In this document: piece after piece, positions 34,731 through 44,758 of the stretch
How positions within the stretch are numbered: the stretch's first letter is position 1
Layout of the letters: every line of letters starts with the position of its first letter
Assembly (NCBI GenBank): GCA_016647705.1
Contig: CM028334.1
Location: 248,001 to 312,000, forward strand
Source of the DNA: Eucommia ulmoides
Lineage: Eukaryota; Streptophyta; Magnoliopsida; Garryales; Eucommiaceae
DNA length: 64,000 nt
Direction of reading: 5' to 3'
The notes under the pieces: model-generated
What the model was told of the DNA's origin: nothing
Database searches by the model: none
What the model saw: the letters and a program-made list of their open reading frames with translations, nothing else
Position numbers and translations under genes: made by a program

Positions 34731-34748
34731 ATGTCTTGGGTAGAATGA
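34731..34748 (+). other. Five-codon upstream reading frame overlapping the PEPR start
   Basis: The frame is ATG TCT TGG GTA GAA TGA. Its stop (34746-34748) overlaps the main ATG (34745-34747) by two bases, a termination-reinitiation geometry. If the predicted intron 34630-34743 is spliced, the uORF ATG is removed, so its presence would depend on splicing or on the transcription start. Confidence 0.45.
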
Positions 34749-37700
34749 TAACTCCTCCCAACAATTTCTTCTTGTTATTCTCCTTTTCTGTATTGATTCT
34801 TTCTGGGTCCGGTTTGAACTCTGATGGAACAACTCTGCTGTCACTCTTGACGCATTGGACGGCAGTACCTCCGTCCATCAAATGGAGTTGGAATGCCTCT
34901 GATTCAACTCCATGCTCGTGGGTTGGAGTTCACTGTGACCAAAACCACCTTGTCACTGCCTTAAATCTGTCCAGTTTCGAAATTTCAGGTCGTTTGGGAC
35001 CTGAAATTGCGCACTTGAGGCGCTTGAAGTCCATTGATTTGAGCTATAATGAATTCACTGGTTCCATTCCTTCTAGGTTAGCCAATTGCAGCCTTCTTGA
35101 GCATTTGGATCTTTCCGGCAACAGCTTTACTGGAGAAATACCAGAAAACCTTGGAAATTTGCAAAATTTAGTATACTTAAGCTTGTATCAGAATTCTCTG
35201 ACTGGTTCAATAGCAGAATCTATTTTTCAGATTCCTCATTTGGAAACTATTTACTTCACTCAGAATGAACTCAGTGGTTCTATCCCATTGAGTGTGGGAA
35301 ACATGAGTGATGTCCTATATCTATGGTTAGATCGAAATCAGTTATCCGGGACTATTCCATCCTCCATAGGGAATTCTTCTTCCTTGCAAGAACTCTATTT
35401 GAGTGAAAACCAGCTGGTTGGAACTCTACCCGAGAGTGTCAATAATCTAGAGCACCTTGTATACTTAGATGTCAGCAATAACAGTCTAGTGGGTGACATT
35501 CCTTTGGGTTTGGGTAGTTGCAAGGAATTGGACACTTTGGTGTTGTCTTCAAACAGTTTCGGTGGAGGCATTCCGCCAGGGTTAGGCAACTGTAGTAGTT
35601 TAACAGTGTTTGCCGCTGTGAATTGCGGCTTAACTGGTTCTATCCCTTCTTCCTTTGGCCAACTCTCCAAGCTAAACACTCTTTACCTTCCTCAAAACCG
35701 TTTATCTGGCAAAATACCACTTGAGCTGGGGAGGTGCAGATCCTTGAAGTACTTGCGACTGAATGAAAACCAGCTTAGTGGTGAAATTCCTAACGAATTG
35801 GGGATGCTGCACGAATTGAAGACCCTTCTTTTATTTAGCAATCAGCTCACTGGTGAGATTCCAATTGGTATTTGGAAGATCCGAAGCCTTGAAAGCCTTG
35901 TTGTGTATAATAATAGTTTGTCCGGTGAACTACCTCTTGAGATCACCAAGCTAAAGCAATTAAGAAACATTTCCTTGTACAACAACCACTTTTCTGGGAC
36001 GATACCTCAGGGCTTGGGAATGAATAGTTGTTTGGAGATTGTAGACTTCACCAACAATGGTTTCACCGGTCAAATTCCACCAAATATATGTTTTGGAAAG
36101 CAATTGAGGAGGCTGAACTTGGGTCTGAATCATCTCAGTGGTAGCATTCCTTCTGATGTCGGTAGCTGTTCAACTCTCACGAGATTGATTATGAAACAGA
36201 ACAACCTTACTGGGGTTCTTCCTGAATTTGTGAGAAACCAAAACTTCCTATTCATGGACCTCAGCAACAATAGCATTGGTGGCTCCATTCTCTCAAGCAT
36301 GGGAAACCTCGCAAATATTAGCACAATTAACCTGTCAATGAATAAGCTCAGAGGGGTTATACCCCGTGAGCTAGGAAACCTCGTCAATCTTCAGGATTTG
36401 AATCTGTCTCACAATCGGTTGGAAGGTCCAATAACATCTCAGCTGTCAAACTGTATTAGGTTATCGCACTTTGATGTGAGTTATAATTTATTGAATGGGT
36501 CTATTCCATCTGCTTTAAGAAGCTGGACGGGCTTGTACACGTTGGATATGAGTGGGAATCATTTTACTGGGGGTATTCCCCTTTTTTTATTTGACTTCAA
36601 ATTCCTATCAAATCTCCAGCTTGGCGGAAATATATTAGGTGGAAATATTCCGCTTTGGGATGGATCGATTGGAGCAGAGCAGAATTTGAGGGCATTGAAC
36701 CTCAGCAGCAATGAATTGAAAGGTCGTATTCCTGCAAAACTCGGGAAGCTAACTATGTTGGAGCAGTTGGATATATCCAACAACAGCCTAAATGGAACTT
36801 TAGAAGATCTAGATGAACTCCATTCTCTAGTTGATCTGAATGTTTCATACAACTTCTTCAACGGTCCAATACCCGCAACACTGATGAAGATCGTGAACTC
36901 ATCTCCCTCATCATTTGTTGGAAATTTGGGCCTCTGCATCAGTTGTCCTCCAATAGATGGCTCAACTTGCATCAGAAACAGAAATTTCAGATCTTGTGAT
37001 GCTCAGTCAAGAAGTAGAAAAGGCCTCACTGAACTTGAAATTGCACTTCTAGCTCTTGGATTGTCGTTACTTGTTGTTTCTGTGCTTCTTGGACTAGCCT
37101 ACTTGTTTATAGGACGAAGAAGGTCAAAACAGGATGTTGGAATCTCTGCTGAAGAGGGTGCTACTTCTCTACTCAACAAAGTCATGGAGGCGACTAACAA
37201 CCTAAATGAGAGGCATGTTATAGGGAGAGGAGCCCATGGAACAGTATACAAGGCATCATTGGGTCCGGACAAAGTGTATGCTGTAAAGCAGCTTGTATTT
37301 GCGGGGATTAAGGGAGGATATAGAAGCATGATCAGCGAAATTCATACAATTGGGAAAATCAGGCACCGGAATCTTGTCAAATTGGAAGACTTTTGGTTGA
37401 AAAAGGATTATGGTTTGATATTGTACAGTTACATGAAAAATGGAAGCCTTCACGATGTTCTCCACGTGAGAGAGCCACCTCCCGAATGGAATATCCGTTA
37501 CAAGATTGCACTGGGAACTGCCCAGGGATTAGAATATCTCCATTTTGATTGTGTTCCAGCTATCGTGCACCGAGATATCAAGCCAATGAACATACTACTG
37601 GATTCCGAGATGGAGCCTCATATCTCGGATTTTGGCATTGCCAAGCTTTTGGATCAGTCTTCTTCTTCTGCAGTATCAAACACAGTTCCAGGCACAATTG

Positions 37701-38163
37701 GTTATATCGCCCCAGGTAATACACGGCAGCATATTTGTATCCTGACATACATAAAAAATTATTTGTATTCACAGCACACCGTCTAATAGTGATTTTTCTG
37801 TGGTTTTTGACAGAGAATGCCTTCATGACAACAAAGAGCAAGGAATCGGATGTGTACAGTTATGGGGTTGTCTTGATGGAAGTAATTATTAGAAGAAAAG
37901 CAATAGATCCTTCATTTATGGAGCAGGGGGACATTGTTGGGTGGGTTTGGTCTGAATGGAACAATTCAGGAGTAATTGAAAGAATTATAGACCCAAACCT
38001 TTTGGATGAATTTATAGATTCAAGTGTCAGGGAACAAGTAATCGATGTGTTTTTGGTGGCTCTCAGATGTACAGAGAAGGAGCCAAACAGAAGACCCTCA
38101 ATGAGAGATGTGGTGAAGCAACTACTAGATGCAAATCCTGCCGCTAGAAGCAAACACGTCTAA
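34745..38163 (+). CDS. PEPR1: LRR receptor kinase, PEPR (Pep danger-peptide receptor) type
   Basis: Exons 34745-37715 and 37814-38163 encode 1106 residues; the intron splits the GCC-CCA-G|AG codon in the APE motif of the kinase. The order is: signal peptide (LLFSFSVLILSGSG), N-terminal cap with CSWVGVHC, about 26 LRRs, a CISC-type Cys cluster near 735, a transmembrane helix (about 764-790), and a kinase with GRGAHGTV (about 826), Lys848, HRDIKPMN (942 onward) and DFG. PEPR receptors bind Pep peptides released on wounding and signal through BAK1 and MAPK cascades. Family membership is from remembered sequence (IAPENAF, SDVYSYGVVL). A possible upstream exon, ATG at 34586, joined through a GT-AG intron (34630-34743) would be in frame and add MALKGSGSLAKIFAG before the signal core. 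The start at 34745 is preferred because the signal peptide begins there. Confidence 0.9.
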
Positions 38164-39020
38164 CTTCTTCTTCCTTTTTTTTTTTTTGAGCTTGTGAGTT
38201 TAGAACCTTGATCTTTAGGCTTTAACGAAGACTGCGCTGCTAATGCTCCTGATTAATTACTCATTGTAATTTTCTTTTGGCTCCACTGTCTTCCCCTACT
38301 TGTTTTGGGTTCTCTTCATGAGTAAATATCTTTTTGCTCCACCGTCTGTCACTGCTTGTGTTGGGTTGTCTTCCTATTATCTGTATCCCTTACTATTTAG
38401 TTGGAATTTCAATTGATGTGCATATGTGTAAATATTTCATGATTCTATCATGACCGGGTTAATTTGCTAATCTTTCTCAGCAGTCGTATACGGTTTGGTG
38501 TATGCATCAATGATGACAAAGCTTATAGAGACGATGTAGGACTCTGTAGGGTGTACAAGTAGATATATAAAGTTGGAGCGGCAGACCCCAAGATGACAAA
38601 GCTACAAGAGATGATTTCTGAAGGTAATATTCTTCGTTTCTTCCAATTGATGGTCATGATCATTTTCAGAGAATAAATGCTAGTATTGAAGTTTCTTTGC
38701 TTTGGCTGGAAGTTTAACACGTTGGGAAGAATTTATGTTTGCTTCCTATGGCTTAGGTGTTCGTACTGTGGTCTGTAAGCTTGCTGATTTAAAAATCGCA
38801 AATAATGATGATTTCTTTGATTGTCTGAGTAATTATCTATCTTCTGCATTTCTTAAAAACGTGAATACAAAGAAACATAATCTAGTTGCCATATGTGGCT
38901 TGGACTGAAAATGTTAAAACCTTTTAGTTACAAGCTACTTTGTTGTGCATTCTTCTAAGCGTTTGCTGTTAAAAAAGGAAATTGTAATGTGAAAAAGTTC
39001 TCAAGAGCCTGACTTATTTA
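38164..39020. other. Convergent intergenic gap
   Basis: This holds the 3' ends of the PEPR-type gene and of the glutamate receptor gene on the opposite strand. A 68-codon open frame at 38702 has no recognisable similarity. Nothing else is seen. Confidence 0.55.
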
Positions 39021-41944
39021 TTATACCAAGTCGTCCATTGCAGAGTTACTTTCTGCAACTGGATGGATGGGTGACTCGTTTGATTCCGTCATCTCTACTT
39101 CTCGAGGAGAAGGTGAAAGCATGCCACTTGAGTTTGCGTTTCTTGGTGAAACCGGTGAATCATTAAAGTGCGACGGAGAAGCCATATGATCGACTCCCCC
39201 CTGAAACTGATTCTGGAAGCCTCCATTTCTGGTAAAAGGGTACGATGAGAGGTCTTTCTGGTCGAAGTGTCTGCACGCAGCGCGTAACTTTGACCATCTT
39301 GTGGTGCCTGAACTTGAGATTCCCTGTAGGAAATCTCTGTTTTTGTGGAGGTAGGCTGCAAAATATAGGAGAAGGCAAGATGTTGTGATGGCCCCTGTGA
39401 TTGCAAAAAGGCCTTCAAAACTTTCCAAGCGGACACTAGTTGAGTTGCTGCTGCTGTCCATATCTGTACAAGTTAGAGTTTTGGACCGGAATCCCCCAAT
39501 TTCTGGGATCTTTCCATTCTCTGTGAGATTGATTATTGCAAGAGAGACATCAGCAACTAAGGGAGAACCTTTTGGAAAAACCTGCTAATTTCAAGTCACA
39601 CATTAGGTATTTCTTTTGACATTTCAAAATATTTGCTTTTGCCATTCATGGTCTTCGCTTCAATTTGAAAACAGAATGTATGTATACTTACAAATCCAAA
39701 TCCATCCGTCCGGTGAATAGGGCCGACAATGATGTAGTTGGGGTACTTTGACAAGAAGCTTTTGGTGTAAGGCACAACGTCAAAGAAGGCCGATATTCCA
39801 CCCTTTGTACTCCCACTGGATAGAGCTTCATCACAGTCATCTGGAAATTTGTAGGTCTTGATCTTGGACTCTTCAATCCCCAACCTTTTCAGGAGGCCAA
39901 CAATGAACGACCCTTCTTGACACCCAACGTAGTGTCCTTTGTTGATCAGCTCCTTCACATCAGTGATTGCTGGTCTAAGCCTTTGTACCGTTAATCTTGA
40001 GGATAAGCTTGCTGTGTATGTGGAGCTCAGAATCAACACCACAAACACCCATACTGCCAAAACCAACCTAGTGAAATTGCTTGTTATTCTTTCTCCTAGA
40101 AGTGAATAAAGGAGGCCGATCAACACATATACTACGATTATGAACTAAATAAGATAGAATGTGGAGGGAAAGAATTCACTCAACTGTGTGCAAAAACTAG
40201 GGTTGAGAAAGGAAAGAAGAATATCATGCCGACATTCTGGGAAGGGGGTCCCCTGAAGGCAGGGTTCGTTCTGTGCTCAAGAACCCAAACCGCAAAACCG
40301 GTGAGGATGAAGAAAGCAATGCTTGTCAGCCACAGATCTCTGTGAAGTGGCTTCAAGAAGGTCCACATATTGTTCTCGTCTTCATACTTGGTCGACACTA
40401 TCATGGACACCCCTCCTTCCGCAAAAGGCAGTGTGTAGTCTGCGTACGATGCTCTCTGAGCGGTGATTGTTAGATCTCCCACAGCACCTCCATAATTCTA
40501 AACGTAAAAATATGGAAAGATGGCATGCTTGTTTTATTTCTCAAAGTTTGAAGGTTATTGCTGATGTCTATTTTAGAAATTGAAAGGTTTAGGTTGAGAA
40601 AATATGAACCTGAAGAAAAACTTGATGTACCAAATCGTCATTACTCCCTGCGCTTGTACCGTCAGGCTTGGCGAAGGCTACATACTCGTAAGGCACAGCA
40701 TATTGCAGTGCCTGCATGACGGAATTGAATACCTCTATGCAGTACCCACTAAATTTTGGAGCATTTGTTACTGGGTCTATGTCAACTTTCACAAAGTCTG
40801 TATGTTTCATGGGTACCCCAATCATTAGCTTCTTACCGCCCGTCGGGAACTCCCATCCTTTTGGCGGAACTGTTGATTCCCCCGGCCATATGATCCCCCG
40901 TAATCTATCCCTGGCAGTCAAGGAGGGCGCGGTGGCATTCATGCTGAATTCCCTAGTTATTCCTACAGACTGTGTCCAAATACCGACCTCTCTCTCCCCT
41001 TTTCCAACCACATTTAGTATTTGGAATGCTGACGCCTTTAAACTCCCATTAACAAGTTTGAATTCGCCGCCAATCCCTTTAAAACTGATCTCCGAAATTT
41101 GTTTTAGAAGCTTAGGACCCGTTTCTGATATTCTGAAGCTAAATGGGTTTGTTGAATTATTCTGAGAGTTAGAATTCAGATTCGGCTCCCTCAATCCGAC
41201 CCTTTCAGCGGTCATAGCCAGCGCCCACAGAGAATCATATGCTCGAAGACCATAAACACTTGTCTCAGCCTGTTTGACACTGGGATTTCTACGAAGAAAC
41301 TTCCTCTTCCACCTAACAGCAAAAGACTCCAATCTTTTAGACTTTGAAACCAGAGGTTTGATCCCCAAAACACCCTGCATTGCTTCCACCACGTGTGAAT
41401 CCATGGAGTAGAGCAAATCCATGAGGCCGCTGGTTATGATCCATGCATATCCCTCATTCATCATCCCTATCTCTTTGGCCTTGAGAAAAAGCCGAGCCCC
41501 CAGAGAATGAGACATGTGAACTACGAACACCCTCGTCTGCATGGTCATCATCTTGTAGAGCTCTTTGAGCAAGAAATCGTCACTCGCCAAAAGTGGGACG
41601 ATGCTTCTATACGAAACTCGAATATCGATGCCATGAAATTTGTTGGACAAGTAAGGCATGATTCCCTTCCCGTAGTCAGTGTCTTCGTAGATAAGTACGA
41701 CTTCTCTCCATTGGAAAGCTTGAACAATGGCTGCGAGAGCGCCCACCTGAGTGTTGTCGCCCAGGGCTGTCTGGACAAAATAAGGGGTTTTAGAAAGAAG
41801 AGAAGGGCTTGTTGCGGAGAATGAAATGATGGGCACGTGGGCTCTGTCTCCCATGTCCATCACGAAGTTCGCTTGGGCAGACTTTTGGGGACCAAGTATG
41901 GCGTCCACACCAACTTCTTTCAACAGACTGAGAGCTGCGTCCAT
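39021..41944 (-). CDS. GLR2: Glutamate receptor-like channel, clade-2 type; 5' end missing
   Basis: Exons on the minus strand are 40610-41944, 40185-40497, 39692-40095 and 39021-39581, which join in phase to 870 residues. The amino-terminal ligand domain follows (AILGPQKSAQANF, PIISFSATSPSL). Next come the bacterial-type substrate-binding half (GYCIEVFNSVMQ), M1 (WLTSIAFFILTGFAVWVLEH), the pore and M2 (FSTLVFAHRE), M3 (VFVVLILSSTYTASLSSRLTVQ), the second binding half, and M4 near the C-terminus. Homologues have a further 70-90 residues with a signal peptide at the N-terminus, and these are absent. The first ATG in frame (41944) is internal to the domain. A possible acceptor (CAG at 41935-41937) would start the exon at 41934. 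The exon expected upstream was not found before the retroelement at 42168 or inside it, so it probably lies beyond the window, or the gene is broken. Confidence 0.85.
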
Positions 41945-42167
41945 GTATAATTTACATATTGTTAACAAATAGAGTAAGCATTTTACTTACCTAATTATTA
42001 ATATGAAATAGTCATTGCATGGAAATGGAACTGCACGTGCAATATGCCTCTCTTTGTTTTCCCAATTAGAGAAAGAGTGAGAGCTTTATAATAAGAAGAG
42101 TAGGAGGCAATTATTGATGTAGACAAATGCCTACGTTCCCAAGCAACTGCTTTACATTACTTTTTGT
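41945..42167. other. Remnant of the glutamate receptor's first intron or upstream DNA
   Basis: This short AT-rich stretch lies between the first visible channel exon and the retroelement border. No exon-like sequence resembling the GLR N-terminus is seen on the minus strand. TTTGT at 42163-42167 should be one copy of the element's target duplication. Confidence 0.5.
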
Positions 42168-44353
42168 TGGTGTTGGAAATTGGCCGGCCAGCAGTATGGT
42201 CCGGACACCTGATCGCGTCACATTTTACGCGATCTAATATCATTAATTTACGTTTTGTTATTATTTTTAATAAATTAAAGTAGTATAATTAATTTATTTT
42301 ACTTATTTTTGTAGATTTTTGAAAATGGAGCAAAACCACACTAATTTGGAGTAAAATGAAAAAAAGAAATAAAAAATCATAGCAACCTGAACTGGACCCG
42401 ACCCGATCTGAACTGACTGGGACTTATAATGGTTCCGGGTTTTTTAACCGTTACACACCCGATCAATGGCCAATGAGAGCTATAAATTGGGTCATTTACA
42501 CAATAAAAAAGGAAGGAAATATATTAAGGCCAAGGCATTTATTGGAGATTGAAGAAAAAAAAGGACGAAGTGATGATTGCAGATAAATTGGGCAACTACT
42601 AACCCAAAAAGGAAAAGCAACATTATTTTACTATTATTTCTTTATCTTTCATTCATTTTCTTATCTTTGTTTCTTTTATTTTCCTTGCTGGAAATGGAAA
42701 ATGACCTTGATGGCCATTAATGTTGGGGATATTGGAACCAAGGGGAGAATTTTTCATTTATAAGGATTATTGTCTCCGGCAGAGGGTTGGGCCCCTTTTT
42801 CAGTTTTCAAATTTCATTTTTATCTTTTTCAACTTCCTTTTGGCGGCTGGAATTTGGTATGAAATTCTTGATGGAACAATTGATGAACATCTTTTTTGGG
42901 AAGAATAATCGCCATGAACGGCTAATCGCCCTTCAACCGGGTTAGAATTCGGGTATGTATTTCTGGGTTTCATGTAATATTGTATTTTTAATTTAATTTT
43001 AGATTGTGTGTGAACAATTGTATGATGAGGAATATTGTGTTTGAAATAGTTTCATTATAGTTGGATTTATTTTCAAAGTGTTCTTATAGAGATTTTGAAT
43101 TTTAGATTCAATTGTTTCTAGAACGTTAGATCTAGTACCTGTGGTCTAAATCTAACGATCATACAATCGTATTATTGAGATTTAATTATTGATTTGGATG
43201 GTTTATGCCTAGATTGTAATTCACCCTAGATTAGAATAACGTAAGAATTATATCCCGAAGATAAATTATGTCGAAGAATAATAAATCAAATCTTTCTGAG
43301 TAGTTCCGGCTTGTAGTTAGGAACACTCGTTTACACAAATCGAAATTAAACAGAAAATACGAAACCCACATGAGTCCAAAATACAAAACCCGCAATTCCT
43401 AATCCGGTTATTTATTTTTATTTGTTTAAGAGTAGTATTTTATTTGTCTTATATTTAAAACTCAAAACAAAATTCGTTTCAGTTAAAGAAAGAAAAATAT
43501 TTGAATTTAATAGTTTCAAGATTGATCTTTGTGGTTCGATACCTTACTTGAACACCATACTATATTAGTATCGCGGTACTATTTAAGGGTATTATTTTTG
43601 AGCGATCAACACCCTCAGATCGGGGAGAGGGGGTATGGTGATTGATCTTCCTCGTGTATCGTAGCAGGGCTGGACAGGTTTGATCCGACCTGCATCTGAG
43701 CCCGGGTCTTGTTTTCCTGGTCTGATGTTTCTAGCTGTTGTCCGGGCCGAGCTCTAATTTGTCACCTGCACGCAGGAAGGACCAGGTTTTTCCCAGCGTG
43801 TCCCCAACGGCGTGAGAGTAAGAGCATGGGGTAGAAATATAGATAAAAAAATTACTGTTACCTCGACTTGTCTGAGCGACCTATAGTGGAGTTTCTCTAT
43901 CTAGAATTACTCTCTAATCCCCCAAATGTGTTGGAGAAGCCTTCTATTTATAGGTGGAAATGTGATTAGCTTTAGTAAGATTAGGATCTTAAGCTCGAAT
44001 TAGCGTTAGGTCGTCAGGCGCGTGGGCGACACGACTGATTAGAGCAATGGGCCTGAGCCTTTGGCCCTTTACTGTGGATGGCGAAGACGCGGGCCTACCT
44101 GGAACATTGGCAGATCGGCTCGGGTAATTGCGTACAGGTCAGTCTGGGAGTTCCGACCTGTGATCACGCGACGATCTTTCGGAGGGGTCGCTGGCTGGAG
44201 ATCTTGGAATGCTTCCCATCGACCGACCTGGGAAATCCGTCTGGGCAATCTATACACCGGGCTGATCTAGGTCACCGAGACGTGGAGTTGGTGACGTGGT
44301 AGATCTAGTCTAGGTGGCTGACACGTGGAAGGGGCCCGATTTTACCCTCATCA
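42168..44353 (-). repeat. Tat element 3' LTR, split by a solo LTR
   Basis: The LTR consists of 42168-42209 and 43614-44353 (about 0.78 kb without the insert and repeat). Its outer part matches the 5' LTR at 63852-64000 closely. The inner border is set by CCCTCATCA (44345-44353), which reads TGATGAGGG on the element strand directly after the polypurine tract. TTTGT is the expected target duplication, but the other copy is outside the window. Confidence 0.8.
42210..43608 (+). mobile_element. Solo LTR of an Athila-like family
   Basis: This 1399-bp insert begins TGATCGCG and ends GAGCGATCA. It is flanked by ACACC (42205-42209 and 43609-43613), and the uninterrupted sequence is visible in the other LTR at about 63890. 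Its ends, its GTTAGATCTA hairpin (43125-43156) and its CCTAGATT-type stretches resemble the LTRs of the Athila-like element at 46972, but with heavy divergence, so it belongs to a related subfamily. No internal genes remain, which implies LTR-LTR recombination. Confidence 0.85.
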
Positions 44354-44368
44354 GTTGCCCCCCAAGCC
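44354..44368 (-). other. Polypurine tract of the Tat element
   Basis: On the element strand, GGCTTGGGGGGCAAC immediately precedes the 3' LTR start TGATGAGGG. This purine-rich site primes plus-strand DNA synthesis in LTR retroelements. Confidence 0.7.
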
Positions 44369-44646
44369 TTAGCATGAGAATGGAACATAAGACGTTGAGG
44401 GTTCTGTCGTCGGACTGCCGGAACGGTCAACTAACCTGATGGAGAGTGGGAATGATGGGACCGAGATGACGCAGCCCGGGGGCTCAAGCCGGCTCAGTTG
44501 GAGAAATTTGAACTGACGCGCCTCTCGGCTTCCTTAGGAAGCTTGACGGTCACACTGACCGGATGTGCGACACGTGGCTAAAGGCGCATGAATTAAAGTT
44601 CTACGAATCGTATGATTAACGTGACGGTTTAGCTACTCAGCGCCCC

Positions 44647-44654
44647 TATAAATA
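44647..44654 (+). promoter_or_regulatory. TATA box for the antisense gene of the Tat element
   Basis: CCCCTATAAATACCC lies 112 bp upstream of the ATG at 44759, pointing away from the LTR and opposite to gag-pol. The region between is a short CT-rich leader. Confidence 0.6.
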
Positions 44655-44758
44655 CCCACTTTATTTCTCAGATTGCTTCACCAGAGCAATAAGAGAGCTC
44701 CACCCGACCTCCGAGCGCGGTACTCCTATTTTATTCTTTATTCTCTTTATTTTTCTTC

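Noticed and set aside
34736-34744. Start of the PEPR frame nine bases earlier
   Set aside because: The codon there is TTG, not ATG; the first true ATG in frame is 34745.
41945-41968. Start of the glutamate receptor frame at 41968
   Set aside because: The codon there is TTG, and the added residues do not fit the family. The first ATG is 41944, itself internal to the domain.
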